NCBI RefSeq assembly: GCF_949987535.1
Contig: NC_080071.1
Span: forward strand, 26,558,236 to 26,622,235
Length of the DNA: 64,000 nt
Source: Balaenoptera acutorostrata
Taxonomy: Eukaryota; Chordata; Mammalia; Artiodactyla; Balaenopteridae
Reading direction: 5' to 3'
Shown: piece by piece, positions 13,101-26,100 of the stretch
Position numbering within the stretch: position 1 is the stretch's first letter
Layout: the number at the start of each line of letters is the position of its first letter
Notes under the pieces: model-generated
What the model was told of the DNA's origin: nothing
Database searches by the model: none
Seen by the model: only the letters and a program-made list of their open reading frames with translations
Program-made: the position numbers and the translations under genes

Positions 13101-16100
13101 TTCCCCACCTTATTATTATATGCTGTACCTGTACAATCCTGTACATATCAGACTCTCCCTAAACTCCGAACTTGCATTTCCAAAACTTCTTTTTCCTCTC
13201 TCTCCACCCCAAGGGTTACTCAAAATCGATATTAAAATTAAAAACTTTTGTTTTTTCCAGACCTGCTTCCTTTTTTATCCTGGTTAACAACTTAAAAGAA
13301 GCTGGGGTTTTTCCTTGATGTTTCCAAGCATTTAGCAAATGCTTACTGGATGAACAGACTTTTTCATTTTCTCCTTTTGGTGGTGAGTTCTGGACCATCT
13401 ACAATTCTGGTTGTCCAAGCTGGAAACCTTGGCAACACCGTCCTCTTTTTCCTTTTCTTTTCTGCCAACCTTGCCTTTATACTGTTCCAGTTGTCTTTTG
13501 CCTGGATGCTTGCTACAGATAGCCTCCTCCCAGGCCTTTAACCCCCATCTATCCTCACCTCTGCGGTGCGAGAAGTCCAAAATGAAGACTTGCTGTGTTA
13601 CTGTCCTGCTGAAGAACTTTCAATGTCCCATCAACTAAAGAACAAATCCAACTTTCTTGGCACTACATGTAAAGCTTTCCTTCCATGTTGGTCTCTACCA
13701 ACCTCTCTACGATCATTTCTTTGTTCACTTTAGCTAAACTTTCAACTCAGAATCACCAACATTCTAGTTACTTCCCTAACACAGAAGCTGTATAGGTGGT
13801 GGCGGTGAGAGAGCAGAGCTCAGTAGATTAGGAAAGCACCATATTCGGCAGTTTTTCAAAAGAGATGATATGGAGACATGACCATTGTTAAAACTATGAT
13901 AAAATATATATTCGAAGAGAAACATAAAAGCAAGATAGAGTTTTTGAGAAAATTCTCAAGGGATGCACTTTCATGTTCTTTGATAGTTCCCCCAACCAGT
14001 GGCAGTGTCCTTCTTCTCCAGGTACCTCCTGTTAACGTTAAATCTTTAGGTCATTGTACACATCACACCTCTGGGCCTCACTCACTTCTGCCAACAGTAG
14101 CTTCCCACTCCTCCCTCCTCTCCTTTTTTGACCCAGCTAATCCCAGTACATTGTTTCAAAAACAGCAGATCACATACTGTCTTATCTTGAAATATTACCT
14201 GCCTGCCCAGGTTGGGCTAAGGGCCCTTCCTGTTTCCATTGCGTTTTGCCGTAATTCTATTAAATATTATATCGAGATTAACTGTCTATTCTCCCCGTTC
14301 ACAAACTATAAATATCTGAGGTCATGGACTGTGCTTTCCTCATCTTGGCAGCCTCAGGACCTAGAAGAGGGACTGGCATAAGCCAGACATTTAACAAATG
14401 CTTATTAGCTGAAAGAACAGGCGACTCGATTTTTGCTCTTTGGTTGTTAATCTGTACCACAGACCAGTCTGGCTTCTAATCGGAAATAACACACAGGTGG
14501 CACACTTCACTAAGGCAGCCATTTATAAAAAATAATTGATGATGAGTGGGATGAATCCTTAACACCGAGCCACCTAGGCTGCTCCTCCAGCTCCACTGAC
14601 ACAGGGACTGGACTGATCTTCTCGGAGAACATATTGTCTTACAGCTGTTTTTTTCTATTTTCATGCAGACTCAAGTCAGATGATGGTTCTATTTGTTGCT
14701 TCATGTCAGCAACTGGTCTGGGAAAACATAACACTAGCTCTAGCAGTGCTACAGAACAGAGTCAAATGGTATTTGAGCAAATTTTGTTAGCATGGAACAA
14801 ATTTTGAGCAAATTTTGTTAGCATGGAAGCAGCCTTAGGAACATTTTCTTTGCCAGAGAATGTTTTTGTATGAAATTTTTAATGTCCTAAGATCATTTCC
14901 ATTATCTCATTACTTCAATCCTCTCCAAGGAGCACTCTATATCATGAATTCCAACTTTTCAAGATCTCCTGGGGGACTTTCACTCCATCTTCTGCCTTGG
15001 TCTATAACATGTTCCATATCTCCCATGATAAAAACGGTATTTTTTAGACTTCTTACTGCCTTAAGCCACTGTTTTGTCCTGAGATTTTCATTCATCGAGT
15101 CTCTTAAAAAACAAAAGGGTTTTTTTTTTTTTTTTTGGCTAAATTCACTTAGATCTTAATTCTCTCTAAGCTACCTTCCACCTATATCATTTGATTGAAA
15201 CTCCTGAAGGTCACCAGTAACCTCCTGTCACCTCAAGTGGACATCTGTAGTTTACACCACGCAAAGTCTACTCCCTCTTCTCGTGGCATCATCATTGCCT
15301 TGATTTCCTTTGGGATACCTTTTCCTCTGCTCATAGTCTATGTGCTTTAGTTGAGCTGATCCCATCCTTAGCTTCAAAGGTAGGCATGTAACATAAACAT
15401 AAGCAACTCAATACAAGGCATGAGCGTCATGGGTCCTCACTAGAGCCAATCAGAACTAATACTGGAAGTGAGGTTTGAGGTAAAATAAGAGAGAAAGCTC
15501 TTTTTATTTTTATGGACTTGGACTTGAATAGATGTAGGCTAAGATTGCCATTGCCATCTTGTCACAATGAGGGGAAAGTCTTTCAGAAACTAGAGCCAAA
15601 ATAGGATATGAAGCCAAAGGATAAAAAAAGAAAAACTATGATTTTGTTGACTGAGCTCCTAAGTCCAACCAAACCTAATAACAGAAATAGCCTTGAACTT
15701 TATAGCTGTGTGAGTCAATAAATTCTCTCTTGCCTCAACCAGTTATGGTTCTATGGTTGTTGTCGTTTGCAACAAAAAAGGCAATAATTTATGCATCATC
15801 AAAAAAAAAATCAGTGGCTGGTATTTGCCAGAACTAATCATTCCCTTTTCAAATATGCACTATTCCTTTGTCTTTACCCATTTTTTTCTGATCCTTCTTT
15901 AATCCCCTCTAGTTCCTCTTTATATATAGCTATAACTGTGGAATTCCAGGGTTAGAATGAATAAGGGGTAACAAAACTAGTATGTATTGAGATCCTTGGA
16001 AAAGGCACATTTTATATGCATAAATACCTGTTAAAAGTGTAGATACATTTTTTGAAATTATGTTTGGAACACTACACTATTGATTAAAATGCTCTAAAAG

Positions 16101-19100
16101 AGATGTTATATGAAGGGAGACTAGTTATAAATTTGGACTGCATGCTATCATTTCCATCCTGAATGTAAAGATTTGAATATTAATGAGGCACAGAATGAAG
16201 GTTTTCACAGTGATAATGCCTCTGATTGTAGTTTGAAAAAAAATGGGAGAAATGTGTTATTGCATTTTGATACTAGCACACTTTCTGGAAAGCAATTAGA
16301 TTGCCTTGCCACCTCAGTTTTTAGAAAGCAAAAGGTTAGAAAACACAATAAAACTGAACATTATTTCCAAAAAGAAATGAAAGTCATTGGACTGTGAGAT
16401 ATTTGAAATCATATCAAAAAGCAGAGTTTATGGCCCTATGAGTTATGGAAAAGGAAATTGAATTGTATGTTTTATTTTTAAAACACAACCACTACAAAGG
16501 TGTTTCCATAGTAACAAGGTCAATACCAGTCGCCATTGCAGACCTTCCTCTTTTCTGATACTGGGTTTAAAGATCTTTTTCAAATACCACTTTAAAAGCC
16601 CTATGAAAAAGTACAGGGTTTCTGATCATTCATCTGAACAAAAAAATGAGGAAAAACACACATGGAGTATTGAATTTCTCATGTTTTATGGATTATAAGC
16701 GTTCGCGGCTGTCATATTTTCAGAGAAAAGCCTGCCTGACTAGCTACTATGCCAGCCCCTAAACATGGGATTTGATTAGCCTGATTGTAAATCTGGACAA
16801 ACAGAAGTTGTTTGCAGTAGTATTCAAACAGAAATAAAAGGCAGCACAGTATTAAAAAACACACTTCCTTAATATTTAAATATTGAAAGAGTTAACTAAA
16901 TAATCCCTGTTAGAGAAATTTCAAAGACTCAGATAAAATATGATTATCAGCACTAGAGGAAGGTTAAAAAGATACAGGTCACATTTTGTTTACAACAGAA
17001 ATAAATATTTCTTGGCCATAAAAATCAATTCATTTAGCACCACCAGGAAGTGGCTTCTCCTTCCTCTTTCCTCTGTATCAAGATACACTGCCTATATGAC
17101 AGTCATTTGTATCATCTTATCTTCCCCACTAAACTGTGCACCCCTCAGAGCAGAGATACTTTCTCTTTGTGTTCACAATAGTATCTCACACACATTTTGT
17201 ATATAGAAGACACTGAAAAAAATAACTGAAGGATGAATCATGAAAAATAACGACACAACAGTAACTAAAATAACACAAAGTCTCTGGCCTATTTTTAGAA
17301 ATGTGTCCGTTAAAATGTGTACTCATGATTTTAATCTTCAAACCAAGAGGCTCTAGATCCTTGTTCACAAACTCAAAACCATTAAGTAATAAATCCAGTT
17401 GCCTGACCCCTACATCAATTCCTTCAGAATCTCTGCAAGTGGGGCCCTGGCATCAGCATTTTTTAAAGCTACTCAGGTAATTCTAATGTGAAGCCAGAGT
17501 TGAAAATCACTGCTTTAAACTGTTCTGCTTGGGCTCAACTAATGGCTTATTTATTTACTTCCAACTTTTAGCTGTTTGCTTTTTTTTCCCCTCAATATTC
17601 CCTCATAGTACTCTATTTACCAAATCTATAACACTTTTTATTATAACTTGATTTATTCTCTACATGATAAAGGCTTCAATTAAAATAGTTCTGGCTTATA
17701 AAATTAAAAATTTTAAAGAAAAATTATTATTGTATTTTGTTCAATACTTATTAGCCTTTCGTTGCTGTGAATTCAGCTTTTGAAAACCAGAGCCGAATAC
17801 AGTACCAATGTTATAGATGTTAAATACATCTAGTAGAATTTAATATGTGCTTTTGTGCTTTTAAGCTTACCTTTCCCAGGCCTGTAATGCCTTTTACACC
17901 CTTATCTACCTGGAAAAATTCAGATTCCTCTTTCAAAACGTCCAGATCATATTTCTCTTCCTCTAGGAAGACTTCCTTAATTCAGACTATCAAGAACTCT
18001 CTTCTTCGGCGCTGACACTGTCCCTCATTTATGCTTCTATTTTGCACTCCTAATACTGTATTGTCATTTTTTTCTTTTTTGTTTTTAAAATAAATACCTC
18101 ATCCATAGTTGATCGTGAACAATGTGCAGTAACTGCTGCACAGCGAAATAGTTAGAAGCCATAGGTACTCAATAAGTGTTTACTAGATGAAGGAATAAAT
18201 GGCCATATTGAAGTGAACCAGGTACATTTCAAAAACACTATCGCTATGGACTGAATTGTGCTCCCCACAAAATTCATATGTTGAAGCCCTAACCCAAATT
18301 CATGATGGTATGTAAGGATGAGGACTTTGGGAGATAATTAGGTTTAGAAGAGGTCATGAGGGTGGGACACTCTTAATGGGATTAGTGCCTTTATAAGAGG
18401 AGACACCAGAGAGCTTGCTGTCTCTCCCTCTGTTTGCCACATGAGGACACAGCAGGAAGGCAGGCATCCGCAAGTCAGGAGGAAATCCCTCACCAGAACC
18501 CAACCAAGCTGCCAGCCTCCAGAACTATGAGAAAATAAATATCTGTTGTTCATGTCACCCAGTCTATAGTACTTTGTTCCAGCAGGCCAAACTGACTAAT
18601 ACAACTATGAACTCGGATTAAGTTATTTGAAGAGAACATTAATATAAACATTACAGATATTTATGCTATTTCCTTTTATTGAAATCCTTAAAAAAAGTTT
18701 TTTTTTTTAAAGAAAAGACCATATGAAATGCAGTTAGTCTAGATATTTCATACTTCCTTTCAAATAAATTTAAGGCATAATTTTTGGCATTTTCCTGGTA
18801 AATTAAGAAGCCTGACATAAGTCATATATAGTGGAAGATGAAGTGATTTTGCAGAACAATGATCAGTAGGAAAAAAATAAGTTACCTTGGGGATGGCATT
18901 ATCAATTATAGCTATTCACCAGGTTTCTTTTTTTCCTCACAGATAACAACTGAAGACCCAGCATGTTCCTTGCACTATGCTAGAGATTGTCTTAAATTAA
19001 TTTTATTTGTCTTATGTAGGATACAGAAAATATTTAAGGTGTCATGGAACCTCCATAATGTATTATTTATTAATTTATTCAACAAATAGTTATTGTGTAT

Positions 19101-22100
19101 TGTGGGAACCCAATTTTGTGTTTAAAGCTATTTTAAGCTAGTTTTATTACGGCATTCTCCTGGGACGGTGGATACAAACTACCCAGTCCTTATCTGATAA
19201 ATCTATTCTATAATCAAAGCATAAGAACTGTGTGGCTTAGATCAGTAGAATCTCTACTTTGAATTTCACTGATAAGTAACATTTTTAAAATTTGTGGAAC
19301 CAACGCCAAATTCCCAACATTTTATTTGGCCAAATAATAATCTAAAAAACAAATCAATATCATTACCAACCATCACTATTAGTTCACAAATGACAAAGCA
19401 TTTTAACACAATTAAAGAATATAATCTTAGTAGAGAATAAAGGGTGGTTTTCAAGGTGACTACATTTCATTAAATAGAGAAAAACATCCACTATATTCTT
19501 TATTCTTCTCATTTCAACCTAGACTGGTGAAAACTTTGTTAAGGACAAATCCATCTGTGAGATAGATACAGAAATTTCTACCATCTACCATTTCTCCTCC
19601 TTCTGCCATCTACCACTTCTCTACTTTGTTCCTATTTCTCACTATTCAAAATCCCTTCCTTATTTTAATTCTTTAGGCAGGCCATTAAAATAATAAGCAA
19701 ACTCAGTTTAATCCCATCAGCTACTACTTAAATGTAATCACTTTCTCTCATTTTGTCAAATACTGAAGATAAATGATGCTTCTGGTACCATCATAACTTT
19801 ATGTTTCTGCATTTATAATATATCATATGAACATCTGAATGATGGGCATAAATCAAATATCAACCAATGAAGCAACAAAACTTACATGTGTGGACCCAAT
19901 GAAACTACCCTTGCCATTACAATTCCAAGAATCAGAGTTGTTAAAACTGTAGAAATAAGAGAGATCTGAAAAAGAAAATGTAAAGATATATGGTCAGTTT
20001 AGAATAGAGACAATTTTATTGAAAATATTAAGTGATTCACTTTTGAGTAAACTTATGTACAGTTTTTTAATTTAGTAGTTTATTCTTACAGATTGGTATT
20101 GATAATCTCAGGCAAGTAAATTCTTATCAGATCATAGTCTTAGTTCTTTTCCCCCCAAATAGAACAAGTACCAAATATGACTATTTCATAAAGGGAAATT
20201 ATGTTTTCATTTTTTTCAGGTTTCATTTTAGTGTTGACTTGTGCTTTTTTCTATCTATAATTGCTTCTTGCTTCTGTTGTTATCCTACCCTGCCCCTTCC
20301 TACACAACATCCCTCCACCCACTCACACACATTTTCGGATGCCTCTGCTTTTTCCTTGCTGCTTTCTAGCTCTATTAAGTCTAGTTTTCCTCTGTGGTTT
20401 TGCCCTTTGGTCTGTGTTTCTAGAGTCTTCTCTGCTACTTCCTCTCTCTTCTGTCACTATTTTAACTGGTTACAATATAAACTGGTCTGTGTGTATATGT
20501 GTTCTTTGCACTCTTTACATTAAATCTGTGTTCTACTCTTAATTTTTTAAATGGATAAGCACAATTTAGAAATTTTTGTCTGATAAGAAAAATATAAAAT
20601 TGCTTTTATTTCATTTGATTGTCATTAATCTTGTTTCCTGGGTTGTTAGTTTTTAACTAGAGAGAAGGTTCTATTATAAGTCCTCTGATCCACTCAGATA
20701 TTGGGAAAGAATCCGGTCACATAGCTAGAAAGTGGCCAACGGGAAACTCAGATGCTCAGCTTGACTCCAGATCAGTGTTTCTAACTACTCTGCTTTGCTC
20801 ATGGGAGATTTATTTAAATACATCAATATGACATTTTTAAGGGACACTTAGGGTCAAAATGTTCAAGTATTAGTAATATGATAGAATATTAGCTTTCTTT
20901 TCATAAATGCCTTGTCTTTTGCTCTAAGAAAGCATTTATGTCTACATTGAGCATGTGGAATGGAAAACAGTTCAGACATTTCAGAAAATTCACCAAAAAA
21001 GTCCCTTTTAATACACTTTAGTTTATTTCTGGATGCCTGTTATGGAAGGAAGGAGCATGGTCAGAAAACTCTGGAATATCATCTCCATTCTCAGCTCTAC
21101 CTGGAAGGAGGGGCTTCATCACTGTGGATACACATGAAACATCACAGTGAAAAGTAAAATTAATTAACTGTTGGATTTTTCAAAATAGAATGTAAAAACA
21201 CATGAATAACTTAAAAAAAATTTTTTTTTTTTTCATCAGAATGCTTGGCATAATAAGGATGCAACACCAATAATATTCTGGGTAAAATACAAACACTTCA
21301 TGAGAGTAAGGAAATAAAATACAGCCAGATAAAGGCTAATGCATGCAGATATGCATATGTGGTGAGTTGAATGCATATTTGGTTGGTTTCATTAGAAATA
21401 AATCACCATTTCTCTTTAGCAATAAGAATCATAAATATTGGCCAAATTCTCAACAATTAATCAATCAAATATTGACATTTAAATTCACTGGATAAAAAAT
21501 GGGCACAATAGACGTTGTAATTTACAAAAAAATTTTAAGCCAATGAAGTGATTCATTCTTACTTCATTAAAGTTAATGTAATTTTAAATTGTTTAAATGA
21601 CCATCTACAAAAAATGATAGAAAATAGACTAGATTTTTCAGTAAATAGACTTGGTTTAAATAGAGTTCTTTATATTTTCTAAAATTAAAGTGTGCTGTGT
21701 CAGAGTACCTACCTTAAAAAAAGAAAAGAAAGGACCTATTTATTCCATAGTCATCAAGTATTTAACCATCAGTTCCCCCAAATAAGATAAAATATCAAAC
21801 ACAGTTTACTCCAATACAATTACAAGTAAACTAAAAGAAACTAAAGATGAATACTGTAATTAAGAACTTGGCCATATAGATAGTAGTTTGACAAAATTAA
21901 TGCAGGTAACAAAGTGCATTTCTTTGCCTATTTAAAATGTAAAAATTACCTTTCCAAGTTTCGCTATATCTCGATACAAGGACAAAGGCAGAGTAAAGGC
22001 AACAGTGGAAAGCACAATAATGAAATGGTGACCAATAAGCAAGTTTTCAGGATCAACTAAAACACAATAAATATTATAAAGTGTTTATGAGTAACATCAG

Positions 22101-23165
22101 TGACACAAGTAGTCAAATATTTAATTATAAAAATGACTTAATACAAAGCGCTACATAAATGACAACAATTTTGAATAAATAAATTCCATAGAACCATGTA
22201 AAAACAGAAATAATTCACAAAAAATGTAAATACAAAATAACAAGGATGAACCTATAATTCAAATAATGTTATAATATTTTGCATTCAAATTATTTTAGTA
22301 GCCTCTGCATCAGTTTTCCTGCTTCTTCCTTCCTTTGTCCCCTTAGTGTATATTTTTAACCTAGCAACTACGGAGATCCTTTCCAAAGGCTAAAGACATT
22401 ATGTCACTCCTTGTCCTAAACCCTCTAATGGCAAAACCCTTCATTTATAAAGTAAGCAACATGGGGACATGGTATGTTCTGTGGCTTTTTTTTTTCTAAC
22501 TTCTGTATTCCAGAGAGACTTGATCAGTACAACTTAAAATTTCAAACCTCAAGGTTTTGATAAAAATATTCACTATATTTCTACCCTTCTATTGAGAAAG
22601 AAGTGATTTCCCTGAAGGAAAGCAGACAAAGCAACTTTTTGGATAGGGAAGATGTCATAGGGAAGCTGCTGAAACCTGGTATTCACTGCAGCCTCTTGGC
22701 TATCAAAACAAGGAAATAATAGTGTGTGTGTGTGTGTGTGTGTGTGTGAGATCAAATACAAACAAAATTTGTAAACATAAAATAAAACATACTTACAAGG
22801 ATTTATATATATATATATATATTTAAAGCTGTGCTAATCACAGTATTCACTTTAGGAGCTATGTATCTATTCCAATGAAGACACTATTGTTTAAATTTTT
22901 AGCTCATATTGAATTCCTTCAGAGATCATGTGATTATACTTTTGAAATGTCCTCAGTGGTACCAAGTCTTTGTGCATTAATTTCTGCAAAATCTAAAATC
23001 TGTAGAAGCCAAGTCTGTCAAATAAGTAAGTGAATGTGGTAAAAAACAAAAACAAAAACAAAAAAAGAGAGCTATTACTCTGAAAAGTAAGACTAGTTTT
23101 CTTATATGGCTAATAAACTAACGTACAAGGAGGTTCCAAGGTGGGAATTTCAAAATGGCATAAAT

Positions 23166-23196
<31 letters not shown>

Positions 23197-26100
23197 GTAT
23201 ATACCAGAATGGAAATATTAATTGTGGGTTTTTGTTTAACTCAGTCATAACTAAACAATCATCGTAACGTTGTGAGTCAAAACAATAAAACAGGAAATTC
23301 AAGTTCCAAAACCCTTGAACTCAACTATTTACATATCTCTGGTGAACATAATATGAATTTAATTATTTGTATATCTGGTCTATTTACCCTTTCAAACTGT
23401 TTGCTCTACTAATATAGTGTTATCTTATTTATACAGATGTCTGAAGTTACATGCATCCTTAAAATTCTGAAAGTATACATTAAAAAGGAAGGAAAAAAGG
23501 AAAGAAGGAAGGAAGTGTTGGAAGGATTATGCCTACTTGGTTGTCCCAAGAGAAAGAGACTATGCTATGTTTTCTAACGTTTTCCTCATACATATGTATT
23601 ACTTCTTAAATAAGAAAAAAGAATTTTTCTAAATTAATAATGCTCCTTTGAAAAACTGAAAAAATAGCAAAGGAAACAAAAAATTCCCATGAATCGCACA
23701 ATTAAAAGATAACCACAGTTTATATGTGAATATGTTTCTTATTTTTTCCTTATTTATGGAAATAGAAAATTTACATAATTTAGATCATATTGCATATATG
23801 GTATTATATTCTTCTCATTTTCCTTAACATTCTATCCACTCACCTAATCTCAGTTTATGAAAACAGGATTTGGAGGTTGGGGGCTATGACAGCACCTACA
23901 GATAATAGCTAACAGTGCTGGGTACACCTCCTATATGCTAGGCACTGTCTGCGTTGTCTCTCGTTTCACACCATAATTCTGTGAAGCAGGTGATACCCTA
24001 ATTCATAATTTAGAGATGAGAGGCTAGAACTCAGCGAGGGCATTAACCTTCTCAAGGTCACACAGCTAGCAAGTAGTGGGTCAGTGATTTGATGCTCAAA
24101 TCTCCCTGGTTTCAGTTTTCACTAAACCCTGTGAGAGGAATAGGCACAATTTCCAGTTCTATGTTTTGTTTTATTTTGTTGGCATGTCTCTAGGATAGGT
24201 GATTCACACACTAAGAGAAAAGGTGTTTTTGTATCAATTTGAAGGATAATAACAACTATAAAGTTAGGTGACTATGAAATGGGGATTATGTGGCTTGGAC
24301 GAGGAACTCTTCGAAGCAAAAAGACTCACATCTCTGAAGTATTCAAATAGCCATGATACGGTGAAAGGATGAACAGGGAGTGGCGTTGTGGCACATGCTG
24401 AAAAGGTCTGCTTAAAATGTTCATAGCGGCTTTTTCAGAATCAAGCCAAACAGGAAACAACCCGAATGTCCCTTAACTGGATGATAGATAAAATGTTTAT
24501 ATCCATATAATGAAATAATCCTCAGCAATTAAAAAAAAGAACACATTACTAATAAACCCCAAAACATGGAGAATCTCAAATGTACTATACTAAGTGAAAG
24601 AGGCCAGACCCAAAAGGCTAGCTCCTATAAGATGCCATTTATTTGACATTCTGGGAAAAGCAAAAGTAGGAAGAGAAATCAGATCAGTGGTTCCCTAAGG
24701 CTGGAGATGAGAGAAAGTTTGACTACAAAGGGGAATGAGGAAAATCTGGGGGGATAATGGAATGGTTCTGTATTTTGATTGTGGCTGTGGTTATATGACT
24801 ATATGCATGTGTCAGAACTCATAGGACTATATATTAAAAAGGGTTAATTTTACTATATTAAATTATACCTTAATACAAATAATGGGGACAAAGATTAGCT
24901 TGCTTATTTAAGAAATGATGTAGTATAAACAGTACATGAAAAAATGATACTACAGAGAGTTAGTGATACATAAGATATTTAAAATATAAAGTATTTTAAA
25001 CAGATAAATTAGAACTAAACTATATATAAAAGGAGATTAATACTTTAGGATCAGATTGGATCATGGATATTACTGGATATTTGAAGTCATCCAATTCTTC
25101 CACTTGCAAATATTTTATTTTTAAATTATTATGAATCACATTAACTATGAAAAACTATATAAAATAAATATACTGACTTACCTCCAGGGATTCTTTGGAA
25201 AACTTTGCTCAAAGTATCTCCAGTTATTATGTTGTAACTTATCATAGCTAAACACATAATTAAAACAATACAGTCACCAACAAGCCATCACATATTTCAT
25301 CTTGAATATTTTGAAAGTAATCAGTTATCACTTCCCAAATACTGGCATAGTCTACTTTCAAATATATATTGTGATTACAAATATGTACAACTTTAAAAAT
25401 AACTAGACAGCAGATTTGTGGGAGAATATTAGTTTGTATTACAAAAAGATTTTCACTTCACAAATTGATTCTTTCCAGAACATCTTTAAATAATAGTGAG
25501 TTTTGGTAGTCATTTAAAATGCAATTTGTTTTGTTATTAAAGTTCAGTTTCCAAATACTCTTTAGGAACACATATTTTGCTCAAAGTGAGGAACAATAAT
25601 AGAAAACTGTCAAGGCTCCAAAATATCACATTTGAAAAAGTAAGATTTTGGAGAAATATATTCTTAGCTTTCTGTAGAGACAAAAGAAACTAGTTTGGGG
25701 GCTTCCCTGGTGGCGCAGTGGTTGAGAGTCTGCCTGCCAATGCAGGGGACACGGGTTCGAGCCCTGGCCTGGGAAGATCCCACATGCCGCGGAGCGGCTG
25801 GGCCCGTGAGCCACAACTGCTGAGCCTGCGCGTCTGGAGCCTGTGCTCCGCGGCGAGAGAGGCCGCGGCGGTGAGAGGCCCGCGCATCGCGATGAAGAGT
25901 GGCCCCCGCTTGCCACAACTGGAGAAAGCCCTCGCACAGAAACGAAGACCCAACACAGCCAAAATCAATCAATCAATCAATCAATCAAAAAAAAAAAAAA
26001 AAAAAAAAAACATACGCATCTGATTCAAGATCCTCATTAAAAAAAAAAAAAAAAAAAGAAACTAGTTTGAACAATAGCTTCTGTATTACTAATTTTGAAA

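Noticed and set aside
13878..14381. 167-codon frame in intron 7
   Set aside because: Lies within L2-like repeat sequence, has no domain features, and the L2 3' end explains its pyrimidine-rich composition.
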